A DNA stretch of 64,000 nt from Candidatus Saccharimonadota bacterium (GCA_017406985.1 JAFQXL010000004.1:185708-249707), one strand, 5' to 3'. Shown: positions 53,469-63,488, counted from the first letter of the stretch. Program-made: numbers and translations. The notes: generated by a model not told the origin, from the letters alone.

Positions 53469-54482
53469 ATGGCAGCAGCGGCAGCAGCAAAAATGATTAG
53501 ACAGACGAGAATGACAATCCTTTTGTCGGTTAATGCGGTTGCGATTTTAATTGCTGGAGTCTTAGTCGCTTCGGCGATGGGCTTCGCGGGGAGCGGAGAC
53601 CTCGACGTCGTTTCGGAGTATTCCGACGAAATCGACGGCTCGGTCGAGGAAGTCGATTTAGGCGAGGGAGAATCGGCCTTTGTTCAAGGAAACGTTACAG
53701 TAACCGACGAAAACGGAAACACCGTAACAGTAAAGCCGGCGGCGCCGAACTCGACGACAGATGCTGGAGAAACCACAAATTCGAACGGACAGGCGACTGG
53801 CGGAAACGTTCCGGCAGGGGAGCTTTGGAACGAGACCTCGATGACGATTTATCAATCAGCAGACAAGGACATTTGTATCGACGACAGCCTACCTGGGTAT
53901 TCAAGAATGTATTGGCAGTCTTCGAATAAAAATGTAATAAAAAGTTTCTATAAAGAGGCAAGGTCTTCGCTCGGTTATAATTCCTCGAAATGCCGTTATC
54001 CGGTTATCGTGGGGACCGGAAAGACAACGATTACCGCCGGAACTTACGACGGTTCAAGGCGTGATAAAATCGAGATAACAGTTGTCGCGGTTCCGATCGA
54101 CCAATGGAAAGACGAAGTTCTAAAGCTCGTTAATAACGAACGCGCAAAAAATGGATTACCGGGACTTGCTTGGGGTTCAAGTACAGCGTCAGCTTCAGAA
54201 ACTAGGGCAAGAGAACTGGTCTCGAAATATGCACATACCCGTCCGGACGGTTCAGAATGGAAGACAGTCCTAAATATTCCTGAGGGAAATTACGCCGGAG
54301 AAAACATCGCGGCGGGCGCAGGCGTACCGTCCCCGTCGACAGTCGTTAACGCTTGGATGAATTCGGCATCACACCGCGCAAATATCCTAAATTCAAACTT
54401 TAGATATATGTCAGTCGGGATTGTCTTCGACATAAATTCTGCGAATAAGATTTATTGGGCACAGATATTTTCAAGCTATTAA
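53469..54482 (+). CDS. Membrane-anchored CAP (SCP/PR-1-like) domain protein
   Basis: After one N-terminal helix (residues about 15-38) this 337-residue protein has a low-complexity linker with Asn/Thr/Gly, a middle domain resembling bacterial Ig-like folds (TMTIYQSADKDICID, GKTTITAGTYDGS) and a C-terminal CAP domain of about 125 residues. CAP hallmarks are LVNNERAKNGLPGLAW, the histidines in YAHTRPDGSEW and ASHRANILN, and GENIAAG. Bacterial CAP proteins are exported and of unsettled function. It lies between the two truncated sensors, 3 bases after the first. Confidence 0.85.
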   Translation: MAAAAAAKMIRQTRMTILLSVNAVAILIAGVLVASAMGFAGSGDLDVVSEYSDEIDGSVEEVDLGEGESAFVQGNVTVTDENGNTVTVKPAAPNSTTDAGETTNSNGQATGGNVPAGELWNETSMTIYQSADKDICIDDSLPGYSRMYWQSSNKNVIKSFYKEARSSLGYNSSKCRYPVIVGTGKTTITAGTYDGSRRDKIEITVVAVPIDQWKDEVLKLVNNERAKNGLPGLAWGSSTASASETRARELVSKYAHTRPDGSEWKTVLNIPEGNYAGENIAAGAGVPSPSTVVNAWMNSASHRANILNSNFRYMSVGIVFDINSANKIYWAQIFSSY

Positions 54483-54496
54483 AAAGAAGGGATAAA

Positions 54497-55828
54497 ATGC
54501 AACTGAAGAATTTCATTATGATACTTAGCGCGATAACAATGCTCCTTTCCGGCTTCTGTATCCTTGTCGGCTCGCGTAAAAAAGAACGTAAGTTTACGAA
54601 ATTTTATTTCTTGTCGGTATTTTTCGGAACGATTTACACAATTTCAATTTTAGCTTTCTTGAATCTTCCTTTGAACGCCGGAACAGCGGTTAAATATTTA
54701 GGTTATGGGATTTTTCTCGCGCCGGTCTTAATGGATATATTCCTGCTTTCATATATTTTATATCCGTTTAAACTTTTTAGAGGCTTCTCGGTTTTCCTAG
54801 CAACGCTATTTTTCCTGTTTATTTCGTTTATTTTAACTTTCGATACGGCGGATTTTTATAACGGGTTTAGTCTTTCGACCGACGGAAACAGTTTTAATAT
54901 TGTTTCTGGACCGATTTATCTTTCTTATATTCTTTTCTTCGTTATTTCTTCGGTTTTTATGATTATCGGACTACTTCTTCGAGCAAAACAAATCCGCAGT
55001 CTTAACACAAAACACGGACTTATTTTCTTAACTATTTCCGGAGCTTTGCTTAGAATTTTAATGGTAGTTTTCGGGATTATCTTACCGTTTATAAAGTTCG
55101 AGTTAATCTATCTTTCGCCGATTATGCTCTCTTTAATGGTAATTTTAGATTATTACGCAGTTTTAAGGTTTCAGATTTTAATGCTCTCTTCTCGGGCGTT
55201 AAAAGTTTTATCTTATGTAATTCTGGTGACGACGGCGGGAGCGGCTTATATGTTAATTTTCTACGCAATTATTACGTTCCTCTTTAAAATTCGCGGACTC
55301 TCGACCGAGATTTATATTTTAACCTTTATCATGGTAACGATTTTACTCTTAATCTTACCGATTATGAGCGAGGTCTTACATTTTATTCGTTCGCTCGTCT
55401 TAAAGGATCAAGTCTATCTCGCCTATTTACTGAAGAAAATGAATAAAATGTCCGGAAAAGTCGATGCCGACGCGCTCGCGGAGTTCCTTGCCTCAAATCT
55501 ACATTTTAATTATGTCGGAATCGTTATCGGAAAAAAAGTTCACGGTTCTAAATTAGAAGAGTTTTCGGAGTTCGAGATTTCCGAGCTTAACGCTTTAGCA
55601 GAGCCGGAACGCGGAGTTTGGCAAAAAATCGACGCCGGAACTCAAAAAATTTTAGATGAACATAAAATTAAAGCGGTCGCGGCGATGTTCGACGCGAAAG
55701 GAAATGTTTTTGGACAGATTTTAGTCGGAGAGCCGACCGGAAAAACAGGGTTCGAACGCCGAGACTTGGCGCAGCTCGAACTTGTTGTTAACTTAGTATC
55801 AGCGATGATTGATTCCAGAGCAAAATAA
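54497..55828 (+). CDS. Truncated sensor: multi-helix membrane domain plus GAF-like domain, no kinase (copy 2)
   Basis: This 443-residue paralogue of the protein at 52137 has the same helix pattern and GAF-like end (LHFNYVGIVIGKKVHGS, AAMFDAKGNVFGQILVGEP), again stopping before any kinase domain. AAGAAGGG precedes the ATG at 54497; an ATG at 54455 would lie inside the CAP gene. The stop codon abuts the uvrB stop with no spacer. Two copies around a CAP gene suggest a duplicated sensor unit that may form a heterodimer. Confidence 0.72.
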   Translation: MQLKNFIMILSAITMLLSGFCILVGSRKKERKFTKFYFLSVFFGTIYTISILAFLNLPLNAGTAVKYLGYGIFLAPVLMDIFLLSYILYPFKLFRGFSVFLATLFFLFISFILTFDTADFYNGFSLSTDGNSFNIVSGPIYLSYILFFVISSVFMIIGLLLRAKQIRSLNTKHGLIFLTISGALLRILMVVFGIILPFIKFELIYLSPIMLSLMVILDYYAVLRFQILMLSSRALKVLSYVILVTTAGAAYMLIFYAIITFLFKIRGLSTEIYILTFIMVTILLLILPIMSEVLHFIRSLVLKDQVYLAYLLKKMNKMSGKVDADALAEFLASNLHFNYVGIVIGKKVHGSKLEEFSEFEISELNALAEPERGVWQKIDAGTQKILDEHKIKAVAAMFDAKGNVFGQILVGEPTGKTGFERRDLAQLELVVNLVSAMIDSRAK

Positions 55829-57793
55829 TTATTTTTCGGATTTGATTTTTTCGATCAAGTCGCGAAGGTCGGCGGCATGTTCGAAGTCGAGATTCACGGC
55901 GGCGAGCTTCATTTGAGACTCTAATTCTTTAATTAGCTTCGGAATTTCCTCTTTCGGAACTTTTCTTAAATCTAATTTGTTTTCTTTTTCTTTCTCCGGA
56001 ATAATCGCGCGGAGGCCTTGGCTAATTTCCTTTTGGACAGATTTCGGAGTAATATTATGTTTTTTATTGTAAGCCTGTTGAATCTCGCGACGACGGTTCG
56101 TTTCTTCGATTGCGCGCTCCATAGATTCGGTAATATGGTCGGCATACATTATAACATGCCCTTCTTCATGACGAGCGGCACGACCGATAGTCTGGATTAA
56201 AGCGGATTCGGAACGAAGAAAGCCTTCTTTATCGGCGTCTAAAATTGCAACAAGCGAGACTTCCGGAAGGTCTAGCCCCTCGCGAAGAAGATTAATTCCG
56301 ACGAGAACGTCATAAACGCCAGCTCGTAAGTCTCTTAAAATATCTCCGCGCTCTAGCGTATCAATATCAGAGTGAATATAAGCAGTTTTAATTCCGCGCT
56401 CTTTAAGATGGTCGGTTAAGTCCTCTGCCATGCGCTTTGTTAAAGTCGTAACGAGAGTGCGCTGGCCCTTAGCGATTCGGCGGTCAATCTCTTCCATTAA
56501 ATTATCAATTTGTCCGTTAGTTTCGCGAACTTCAATTTCTGGATCTAGGAGTCCGGTCGGGCGAATAACCTGTTCCGCCGGCTTCGGCGAGTGTTTTAAT
56601 TCGTAATCGCCCGGAGTCGCCGAGACATAAATCGCCTGTTTAATATGGTCTTGAAACTCCCAAAAAGTTAGAGGGCGGTTATCAAGGGCGCTCGGAAGAC
56701 GAAAACCATATTCGACAAGCGTTTCCTTCCTAGCGTGATCGCCGTTATACATTCCGCGAACCTGCGGCAGAGTCATATGAGACTCGTCGACAAGTAGTAA
56801 GAAGTCTTCTGGGAAGAAGTCAAGTAGGGTGGAAGGTGGTTCGCCGGCTTTACGACCGTCTAAGTGTCTTGAATAATTCTCAATCCCCTTAACGAAGCCG
56901 GTTTCTTTTAACATTTCGAGGTCGTATTTAGTGCGTTGAGAAAGACGCTGTGCCTCGAGGAATTTATTATGTTCCTCGAAAAACTTTAGGCGCTCGTCGA
57001 ATTCAACTTTAATTGTTTCGAGCGCACGCTCGAGTTCGTCTTTCGGGGTAGCATAGTGAGTATTCGGGAAGATATGGATAAAGTCCGGTTTTTCGAAAAT
57101 TTCAGCAGTCAGAGGATCGATAATTTTAATATTTTCTAGAGTATCGAATCCAAATTCAAAGCGATAGGCGACTTCGCCGCTCGCCGGAAATAAATCAATC
57201 GTGTCGCCCATCACGCGGAAATTACCACGTTCGAAAGCTAAATCGTTTCTATGATATTGCATCGCGACGAGATAAATTATAAAATTCGTCTGCGAAACTT
57301 CTTCGCCTTTTTTGGCGAGATAAGACATCTCGGTATAGTGATCCGGAGAGCCGATACCATAAATACAAGAGACGGAAGCGACAATAATCGTATCCGGACG
57401 GGTTAAAAGCGAGACGGTCGCGGCATGACGAAGTCGGTCGATTTCTTCGTTTATCGCGGAATCTTTTTCAATATAAGTGTCGGTCGACGCAATATAAGCT
57501 TCCGGCTGATAATAATCGAAATACGAGACAAAATAATGAACCTCGTTTTTCGGGAAAAATTCGCGGAACTCAGAATAAAGCTGGGCGGCAAGAGTTTTAT
57601 TATGCGCTAAAATTAAAGTAGGCTTCTGGACATTCTGGATAATATTTGCCATCGTAAAAGTCTTACCGGAACCAGTCACCCCGAGTAAAGTCTGTTCCCG
57701 TTCGCCTTTTTTCAGACCTTCGGTTAAAACTCTAATCGCTTCCGGCTGGTCACCAGTTGGCTTGTATTTCGAGACTAATTCAAATTTAGACAT
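55829..57793 (-). CDS. uvrB: UvrB, excinuclease ABC subunit B
   Basis: UvrB verifies DNA damage and recruits UvrC. The 654-residue helicase-like protein has Walker [15 protein letters not shown], the beta-hairpin segment [20 protein letters not shown], the DEAD-type LLLVDESHM, helicase motif [15 protein letters not shown], and a C-terminal UVR motif ([18 protein letters not shown]) that should contact the UVR motif of UvrC. The start follows TGG-TATAAT by seven bases. Confidence 0.97.
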   Translation of the reverse strand: MSKFELVSKYKPTGDQPEAIRVLTEGLKKGEREQTLLGVTGSGKTFTMANIIQNVQKPTLILAHNKTLAAQLYSEFREFFPKNEVHYFVSYFDYYQPEAYIASTDTYIEKDSAINEEIDRLRHAATVSLLTRPDTIIVASVSCIYGIGSPDHYTEMSYLAKKGEEVSQTNFIIYLVAMQYHRNDLAFERGNFRVMGDTIDLFPASGEVAYRFEFGFDTLENIKIIDPLTAEIFEKPDFIHIFPNTHYATPKDELERALETIKVEFDERLKFFEEHNKFLEAQRLSQRTKYDLEMLKETGFVKGIENYSRHLDGRKAGEPPSTLLDFFPEDFLLLVDESHMTLPQVRGMYNGDHARKETLVEYGFRLPSALDNRPLTFWEFQDHIKQAIYVSATPGDYELKHSPKPAEQVIRPTGLLDPEIEVRETNGQIDNLMEEIDRRIAKGQRTLVTTLTKRMAEDLTDHLKERGIKTAYIHSDIDTLERGDILRDLRAGVYDVLVGINLLREGLDLPEVSLVAILDADKEGFLRSESALIQTIGRAARHEEGHVIMYADHITESMERAIEETNRRREIQQAYNKKHNITPKSVQKEISQGLRAIIPEKEKENKLDLRKVPKEEIPKLIKELESQMKLAAVNLDFEHAADLRDLIEKIKSEK

Positions 57794-57800
57794 ATATATT

Positions 57801-57809
57801 ATTATACCA
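57801..57809 (-). promoter_or_regulatory. uvrB extended -10 (TGG-TATAAT), leaderless type
   Basis: The perfect TATAAT ends seven bases before the uvrB ATG. Confidence 0.65.
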
Positions 57810-57840
57810 TCAAAAAGTCAGGACGTATGTCTTTAAGTTA

Positions 57841-58602
57841 TTAAGCGGCAGTATATCCGCCGTCGACCGGAAGGATTACGCCGGTAACATAACGCGATTC
57901 TTCAGAAGCAAGAAAGACAGCGGCGGCGTCGAGTTCGCCCTCTTTTCCGTAGCGTTTCATCGGGACGTGATTATTGGCGAACTTCTTAAAGAAGTCAGTT
58001 TTTAAGACGTCTTCAGTTAATTCAGTATTAAAGAAGCCCGGACAAATCGCGTTAACGGTAATTCCCTCTTCAGCGAGCTCGCAAGCCGCCGCACGAGTAA
58101 AGTTAACGACAGCGCCTTTCGAAGCGTGATAAGCGATAGTCGGGATTTCGGCGTTCCCGACAAGCCCATAAATCGAAGCGATATTGATAACTCGACCATA
58201 ATGATTCTTCTTCATAATATTTCCAAAAGCACGAGTCATCTTAAAGACGCTCGTTTCGTCGGTCGCAATCGTAAAATCCCACTCGTCGTCGGTCATTTCG
58301 AGGACGCCTTTATCTTTCGAAGAGCCGGCGCAGTTTAAGAGAATATCAACTTTCTTATATTCTTTTTCAACGGCTTTCGCAGCAGCGTCGATATCTTCGG
58401 TTTTAGTTACATCACATTTAAGAGCTAAAACTTTAACTTTATATTCTTTTTCGAGTTCTTTTTTAAACTCTTCGAGCCTTTCGACGCGGCGAGCGAGAAT
58501 CGCAAGGTCAGCGCCCTGTCGAGCAAAAGCACGAGCCATTTGTTGTCCAAGTCCGCTCGAAGCTCCACTTACGACTGCTACTCTTCCAGATAAGTCAAAC
58601 AT
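57841..58602 (-). CDS. Short-chain dehydrogenase/reductase
   Basis: The 253-residue enzyme has the NAD(P) motif VSGASSGLGQQMA, the active-site serine region INIASIYG, the YxxxK pair in YHASKGAVV and the C-terminal GVILPVDGGYTA. This pattern is closest to sugar-alcohol or gluconate dehydrogenases and 3-oxoacyl-ACP reductases; the substrate cannot be set from sequence. AAAGGAGG precedes the start, with TGT-TATAAT further upstream. Confidence 0.87.
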   Translation of the reverse strand: MFDLSGRVAVVSGASSGLGQQMARAFARQGADLAILARRVERLEEFKKELEKEYKVKVLALKCDVTKTEDIDAAAKAVEKEYKKVDILLNCAGSSKDKGVLEMTDDEWDFTIATDETSVFKMTRAFGNIMKKNHYGRVINIASIYGLVGNAEIPTIAYHASKGAVVNFTRAAACELAEEGITVNAICPGFFNTELTEDVLKTDFFKKFANNHVPMKRYGKEGELDAAAVFLASEESRYVTGVILPVDGGYTAA

Positions 58603-58629
58603 TAAAAATTCCTCCTTTTATTTATATAA

Positions 58630-58638
58630 ATTATAACA
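58630..58638 (-). promoter_or_regulatory. SDR gene extended -10 (TGT-TATAAT)
   Basis: Perfect TATAAT 27 bases before the start, leaving a leader with AAAGGAGG. Confidence 0.55.
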
Positions 58639-58643
58639 CAAAC

Positions 58644-59030
58644 TTAAGCCTGTCTCCTTTGGACGAGGTCGATATTTACTAAAATAAGCGCGACGATTGT
58701 TCCGAGCGCGAGCGTCGAAACGATAATATCGGTCGGGCCGCTCGTCGGGAGATCGTTCGAAGTCGTAACGGTCGGGGCGGAAACGGTATATTCGCTAGAC
58801 GGAGAAACTACATTAGAGCTAGTCGTCTGACTCGTAGAATCTTCTTTTGTCTCGGTTTCAGTTTTAGTTATCGACGTTTCGGTATTATTGGTAGCGGCAT
58901 TTTTCTCTTTCGTGCTATTAACGGCGCTCGTAATCGCCCAAACGCCAATCGAGATAATTAACGCCGCCATAATCGTCGTTACGACAATAATCTTAAAGCG
59001 ATGGTCTTTCGGCGAAACATCCTCATTCAT
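58644..59030 (-). CDS. Small surface protein with LPTSG sorting motif
   Basis: The 128-residue protein has a membrane helix at about residues 13-33, a Ser/Thr-rich stretch of 60 residues, the motif LPTSG at 94-98 followed by PTD, then a second helix (101-120) and the basic end QRRQA. This is the pattern of a sortase substrate; the fourth position is Ser instead of Thr. The start at 59030 has GGAGG upstream; an in-frame codon 33 bases earlier has none. Confidence 0.7.
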   Translation of the reverse strand: MNEDVSPKDHRFKIIVVTTIMAALIISIGVWAITSAVNSTKEKNAATNNTETSITKTETETKEDSTSQTTSSNVVSPSSEYTVSAPTVTTSNDLPTSGPTDIIVSTLALGTIVALILVNIDLVQRRQA

Positions 59031-59088
59031 AAATAAAAATCCTCCATTTATCGGTCGTCCCACTCTACTAGACCTTATTATTAGTTTA

Positions 59089-59097
59089 AGTATAACA
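59089..59097 (-). promoter_or_regulatory. LPTSG gene extended -10 (TGT-TATACT)
   Basis: It lies about 58 bases before the chosen start codon, just after the rsmD stop. Confidence 0.5.
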
Positions 59098-59102
59098 CCG
59101 GT

Positions 59103-59648
59103 TTAAGCACAAGTAAAGGTCGAGATGCGCGCAGAAGCATAACTTTTAGTCGAGAGGAGTTTCGCGTCGATAACGTGAGGATCGAACGAAGACGGATGGC
59201 TTAAGATAAAGTTTTTTCGGGCGAGACTAGCTAGTCTTTCAAACGTTTCCGGAGAAACTTTTTTGATTTTATCATAAGGCGGATCTGCAAGAACGAAGTC
59301 GAATTTCGTATTAAAATTCATAGTTTCGACGCCAGCTTCAAAAACTCTAGTCTTGTCTTCCAGTTTTAAATCTTTTAGGTTTTTACGGAGTAGCTCCGCG
59401 ACTTTATGGTTTTTCTCAATAAAAGTAACGTGAGCGGCGCCGCGAGAAATCGCCTCAATTCCGACCGCGCCAGTTCCAGAAAAAGCATCTAGAATAATTG
59501 CGTTTTTAAGCTCCGGACCAAGCGAATTAAAGAGCGCAAGTCTTTCGCGAGAACCCATAGGATGAGACAGATTATCTTTTATAGCAAGAATCTTTTTTCC
59601 TTTTAGCTCGCCCGATAAAACTCTTAAATCTGTAACTTTTTCTTTCAT
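59103..59648 (-). CDS. rsmD: RsmD-type 16S rRNA guanine-N2 methyltransferase
   Basis: The 181-residue protein has the RsmD start LRVLSGELKGKKI, the motif I LDAFSGTGAVGIEAISRGA and the catalytic DPPYDK. It would methylate a guanine in 16S rRNA (position 966 in E. coli). Its ATG overlaps the stop of the preceding gene as ATGA with GGAG upstream. recG-rsmD linkage is common. Confidence 0.9.
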   Translation of the reverse strand: MKEKVTDLRVLSGELKGKKILAIKDNLSHPMGSRERLALFNSLGPELKNAIILDAFSGTGAVGIEAISRGAAHVTFIEKNHKVAELLRKNLKDLKLEDKTRVFEAGVETMNFNTKFDFVLADPPYDKIKKVSPETFERLASLARKNFILSHPSSFDPHVIDAKLLSTKSYASARISTFTCA

Positions 59649-60448
59649 TTTTTCTCCGGTAAACTCGACGCCCAGCCGAGGATAATTGCTTTAATAATTT
59701 CCGGAAGGAGAACATTTCTCGTTTCGAACGCAAGTTCGGTTGTCCAACCTTTTTGACGAAACTTCGTATACATATCGAGCTCGGCGACTTTTTTCAGCGC
59801 AGAATAAAAGACTTCGTGGATTTCAGCATTTTTAAACTCTTTGTCGGAGATTTTCGGAACTACGCGACGAGACGGAAGCCCATTCAAGGTAATCGCGACG
59901 CCATATTCAAAAGCAATATGTTTACTCATATAGCCGTTTGAGCCCCAATAAAGCCAGTTATTTCGGAGAGTCTGTGGCGTATTTTGGCCGCGCATAATTC
60001 CCTTAATCGGAACTCCAAAAATTCGAACAAAATCTTTTTCGGTCATAAGTTCTTGTTGTGCTTCGATTAGAGGAAAGTGATGTGCCGGAGTTAAACCGTC
60101 GGTAATAGCGTGTGCCATCCATGCCGCCTCGAAAGCGGCGCGAACTTCGTCGTGATTTTTTAGAGCTTTTCTTAAATTGTATTGATGGTCTTCAATTAGC
60201 TTAATCAGTTTTCCGTCGTCGTTATCCGGTAAAATAAAATGTAGTGGCTCGTCAACACCCGGAGATTTACGCTTTAGGCCGTCCGGCCCGCCCATTCCTT
60301 CGAAATTTAAAATTGTTTTTATATCCGGAAAATCGACCGAACTTTTTGTTTTAAAAACTTTATAGGCGATTTTATCGAGCTTCTGATGTGTCCCGATAAT
60401 TCGGCCAGAATTTTTTGAGTTTTTCTTAATAGCGAGAGTTGAATACAT
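59645..60448 (-). CDS. Zinc-dependent phospholipase C-fold protein
   Basis: The 267-residue protein is mostly helical and carries histidine/aspartate motifs typical of the zinc-dependent PLC/S1-P1 nuclease fold: GTHQKLDK, DEPLHF, and AAWMAHAITDGLTPAHHFPL. No signal peptide is visible, so a cytoplasmic phosphoesterase is likely; the substrate is unknown. It sits between recG and rsmD with TAATG and ATGA overlaps. Confidence 0.72.
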   Translation of the reverse strand: MYSTLAIKKNSKNSGRIIGTHQKLDKIAYKVFKTKSSVDFPDIKTILNFEGMGGPDGLKRKSPGVDEPLHFILPDNDDGKLIKLIEDHQYNLRKALKNHDEVRAAFEAAWMAHAITDGLTPAHHFPLIEAQQELMTEKDFVRIFGVPIKGIMRGQNTPQTLRNNWLYWGSNGYMSKHIAFEYGVAITLNGLPSRRVVPKISDKEFKNAEIHEVFYSALKKVAELDMYTKFRQKGWTTELAFETRNVLLPEIIKAIILGWASSLPEKK

Positions 60449-62511
60449 TAGTTTAAAGTTGTTAGCTGTTGATACTTCTTAATTTCGCGCATTAGCTCTT
60501 CATATTTTAACATATTGTCTTTATTCTGTAAAAATAAGCTAACGTCTTTTTGAGCTTTTGAGATTGTTTTTGTGTCGGTTAGGCTAGCGATTTTTAAGTT
60601 CATTGCGCCGTGTTGAAGCTGACCATAGATTTCGCCCGGACCGCGGAGCTTTAAATCGACTTCGGCAAGATGAAAACCGTCGGTCGATTTTTCTAGTTCT
60701 TCGAGACGCTTACTCGGAGGGGTATCGCCGTTTGTAATTAAGAAACAGCTACTCGGTTTAGTTCCGCGCCCGACACGCCCTCGAAGCTGGTGGAGCTGAG
60801 CGAGACCAAAACTTTCGGCGTCCATAATTACGATTTGAGTCGCGTTCGGGACGTCGACACCGACTTCGACGACCGTTGTCGAAACGAGAATATCGATTTT
60901 TCCGTCGCTAAAGCGTTTCATTATTTCGTCTTTTTCATCTGGTTTCATTTTTCCGTGGAGAAACTCAACTTTAGCTTTTGGGAACTTTATTTTTAATTTA
61001 TCAGCTTCTTTTTTTACGTTCGCGGCTTCGCTTCGACCAGTTTCTTCGATTAGTTTGCAAATCCAATAAATTTGTTCTCTTTGTTTTATTTTTTCATTCA
61101 AAACGGGATAGAGTTCGTCTTTCATTTGGATTTCGTTTAAGATTTTCGTCTTAATCGGAGTTCGCCCTTTTGGAAGTTCGGAAATCGTCGAGACGTTTAA
61201 GTCTCCGAAAATTGTAAGCTGGAGCGAGCGCGGAATCGGCGTCGCGGTCATGGCGAGAAGATGCGGAGCGGTAAGCCTACGGCTTTCCGCGTCCCAAGGG
61301 GCGGTCGATTTATCGCCGGTTTTTAAAAGCAACTTTTGGCGCTGCATCACGCCGAAACGATGTTGTTCGTCGATAATCGCGAAAGCGAGGTCTTTAAAAA
61401 TTGTATCGTCAGTTATAATCGCGTGAGTTCCGACAACGACGTCGACTTCGCCGTTTTTTATCCGCTTTTTTAGCTCGTCTTTTTTCTTAGTTGCGCTAAT
61501 TAGAAGTTCGACTTTTACGCCAAGTGGCTCGAGCAGAGTTTTTAAAGTTTTTGCGTGTTGTGTCGCGAGAATCGCGGTCGGGGCAAGGAGAGCCGCCTGT
61601 TTTTTTGATTTAAAACATTGATAAATCGCGAGCGCAGAAACGACGGTTTTTCCGGAGCCGACGTCGCCTTGAAGTAGCCGGTTCATAGGAGTTTCTTTTT
61701 CTAAATCTTTTAGAATATCCCAAGCCGCGAGCCTCTGAGCATTTGTTAGCTTAAACGGAAGCGAGCCGACTAATTCTTTCGTATTTTCGGCATTAAACTT
61801 TAAAACTTCGGCTTTTAACTTTGAGTTTTCATTTTTATTTAGTTTCGAAGCTAAAATTAACTCAAAAATCTCTTCATAAGCAAGATATTTTTTCGCGCTT
61901 TCGACATCGTCAAAGTTATTTGGAAAATGGATATTAAACAGCGCGTCGGCGCGAGTTCCGGTTTTTACGGTCGGGAGCAAATCTGGGACTTTCGCAATTT
62001 CATTTCTTAAATTTTCAAAAAGCCGCTTAAACCAAATTGACTTATACGAGCCTTTTGCCGGATAAATTGGCTGAAAACCACTATCTTCATGGTCGGTCTC
62101 TTCGATTTCTTCCGCCATTACGGTCGTCGGGGAAGTAAGCTGATATTTATTATACTTAAACTCAAAATTTCCGGTGAAAAAGTAAGTCTTATCTTCTTTA
62201 AAAGTTTTAGCACGGTAAGGTTGGTTATACCAAATCGCTTTAACGACGCCGGTTTCGTCATAGATTTCGCCGGTCGTAATATTAAAATTTCTACGGCGAG
62301 TATATTGAGTCTTGAGATTTTTTATCTTCCCTTTTATCATAACTTTTCCGGGAGTTAAATCGGTAATTTTTGTCGTCTTTTTATAATCTTCATAACTACG
62401 CGGGAAATAATAGATTAAATCTTTAACCGTAAAAAAGCCATATTTATTTAAAGCGGTCGAAGTTTTCGGACCAACGCCTTGAATTTCTCTTACTTCTCCG
62501 AATAAATCCAT
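60448..62511 (-). CDS. recG: ATP-dependent DNA helicase RecG
   Basis: RecG remodels stalled replication forks. The 687-residue protein has the wedge/OB domain (about 50-140), Walker A LLQGDVGSGKTVVSALA, the DEQH box AIIDEQHRFGVMQ, LLAMTATPIPRSLQLT and the TRG region QLHQLRGRVGRGTK. The ATG at 62511 is chosen over 62529 because TATAAT lies between the two, six bases before 62511. It heads an operon with the PLC-fold gene and rsmD. Confidence 0.95.
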   Translation of the reverse strand: MDLFGEVREIQGVGPKTSTALNKYGFFTVKDLIYYFPRSYEDYKKTTKITDLTPGKVMIKGKIKNLKTQYTRRRNFNITTGEIYDETGVVKAIWYNQPYRAKTFKEDKTYFFTGNFEFKYNKYQLTSPTTVMAEEIEETDHEDSGFQPIYPAKGSYKSIWFKRLFENLRNEIAKVPDLLPTVKTGTRADALFNIHFPNNFDDVESAKKYLAYEEIFELILASKLNKNENSKLKAEVLKFNAENTKELVGSLPFKLTNAQRLAAWDILKDLEKETPMNRLLQGDVGSGKTVVSALAIYQCFKSKKQAALLAPTAILATQHAKTLKTLLEPLGVKVELLISATKKKDELKKRIKNGEVDVVVGTHAIITDDTIFKDLAFAIIDEQHRFGVMQRQKLLLKTGDKSTAPWDAESRRLTAPHLLAMTATPIPRSLQLTIFGDLNVSTISELPKGRTPIKTKILNEIQMKDELYPVLNEKIKQREQIYWICKLIEETGRSEAANVKKEADKLKIKFPKAKVEFLHGKMKPDEKDEIMKRFSDGKIDILVSTTVVEVGVDVPNATQIVIMDAESFGLAQLHQLRGRVGRGTKPSSCFLITNGDTPPSKRLEELEKSTDGFHLAEVDLKLRGPGEIYGQLQHGAMNLKIASLTDTKTISKAQKDVSLFLQNKDNMLKYEELMREIKKYQQLTTLN

Positions 62512-62517
62512 GGTTTT

Positions 62518-62523
62518 ATTATA
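62518..62523 (-). promoter_or_regulatory. recG -10 box (TATAAT), leaderless type
   Basis: The perfect hexamer ends six bases before the ATG at 62511; no ribosome binding site is visible. Confidence 0.6.
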
Positions 62524-62556
62524 CAACATTATGATATAGCAAAAAAAGCATAAGCG

Positions 62557-62565
62557 TGATAAAAT
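62557..62565 (+). promoter_or_regulatory. Extended -10 (TGA-TAAAAT) for the DUF5684 gene, leaderless type
   Basis: The hexamer ends eight bases before the ATG at 62574 and diverges from recG. Confidence 0.6.
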
Positions 62566-62573
62566 AAAACTAT

Positions 62574-63488
62574 ATGAATCTAGAATTGATTTTTCAGTTT
62601 ATAACCGGTGGAGAGTATAAGGCAAATAAGCCGACGCTTGAGATGGTTTTGACAGAAAATATTATTTTATTAGTTTTTATTCTCTTAATTATAATTGCGA
62701 TGGTCGTCGGAAAATATGCGGTCGGAGAGAAAATTTTCGGAGCGAAGAAAGGCTGGAAAGCGATTATTCCGTTTTATGGATTTTTCGATCTCTTTAAAGC
62801 GGTAGATTTAAATCCTTATCTTTCGATTGCGATTATCGTTCCGCTAGTCGGGTTAATCCCGCTCGCGATTTTTAGCTACGCTCTACCGAAAGCGTTCGGC
62901 GCAAAGAAAGAGCTGTGCCTACTTTCGATTTTCTTGCCGTTTGTCGTCTACAATATGATTGGCTTCGATAAAAAATATGAGTTTCAATATGTTAAAGGAA
63001 AAAACGTTGCATTTAAGAATGAGTTTAGAACGGTTATGCCGGAAGATTTATCGAGAGACGCGTTAATGCCGAGCGGAATGGTTAGTGGCGTTGCGATTTC
63101 GCCAATGATTGCGAAACAGTCTGAAATTTCGCGGGCGGCGTCGGCGGCGGCGGAACAAACTCGTTTAATCCGCGAGGAACAAGAAAAACAAGAGAAACTC
63201 GAGGCCGAGAAAAAGGCGGAAGAAGAAGCAAAAAGAAAAGCCGCAAAACAAAATCCGGACGACTTTAATTATGACATTTTCGATAAAGATACGGCCGCGA
63301 CAGTTGGGCCGGAGTCTTCGAGTATTGATTTTAACTTTAAAATGGTTAATGGACGTTTCCAGTCCGCGCCAGTCGCGCCGACACAGCCAGTTGCGCCTGT
63401 TATTCCCCAGCCTGTTACGCCGGCGCCGATGCCGAATCCTGCACCTGCGCAGACCGCGCAAACTACTCCGCAGACTCCGCAACAATAA
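62574..63488 (+). CDS. DUF5684-like membrane protein with charged and proline-rich tail
   Basis: The 304-residue protein has about four membrane helices in its first 140 residues, with the family pattern GWKAIIPFYGFFDLFKAVDLN. A cytoplasmic tail follows, with a charged helix (about 190-230, rich in Glu/Lys/Ala) and a Pro/Ala/Gln-rich end. The family has no known function. It is a single gene, convergent with trmD; their stop codons abut. Confidence 0.72.
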   Translation: MNLELIFQFITGGEYKANKPTLEMVLTENIILLVFILLIIIAMVVGKYAVGEKIFGAKKGWKAIIPFYGFFDLFKAVDLNPYLSIAIIVPLVGLIPLAIFSYALPKAFGAKKELCLLSIFLPFVVYNMIGFDKKYEFQYVKGKNVAFKNEFRTVMPEDLSRDALMPSGMVSGVAISPMIAKQSEISRAASAAAEQTRLIREEQEKQEKLEAEKKAEEEAKRKAAKQNPDDFNYDIFDKDTAATVGPESSSIDFNFKMVNGRFQSAPVAPTQPVAPVIPQPVTPAPMPNPAPAQTAQTTPQTPQQ

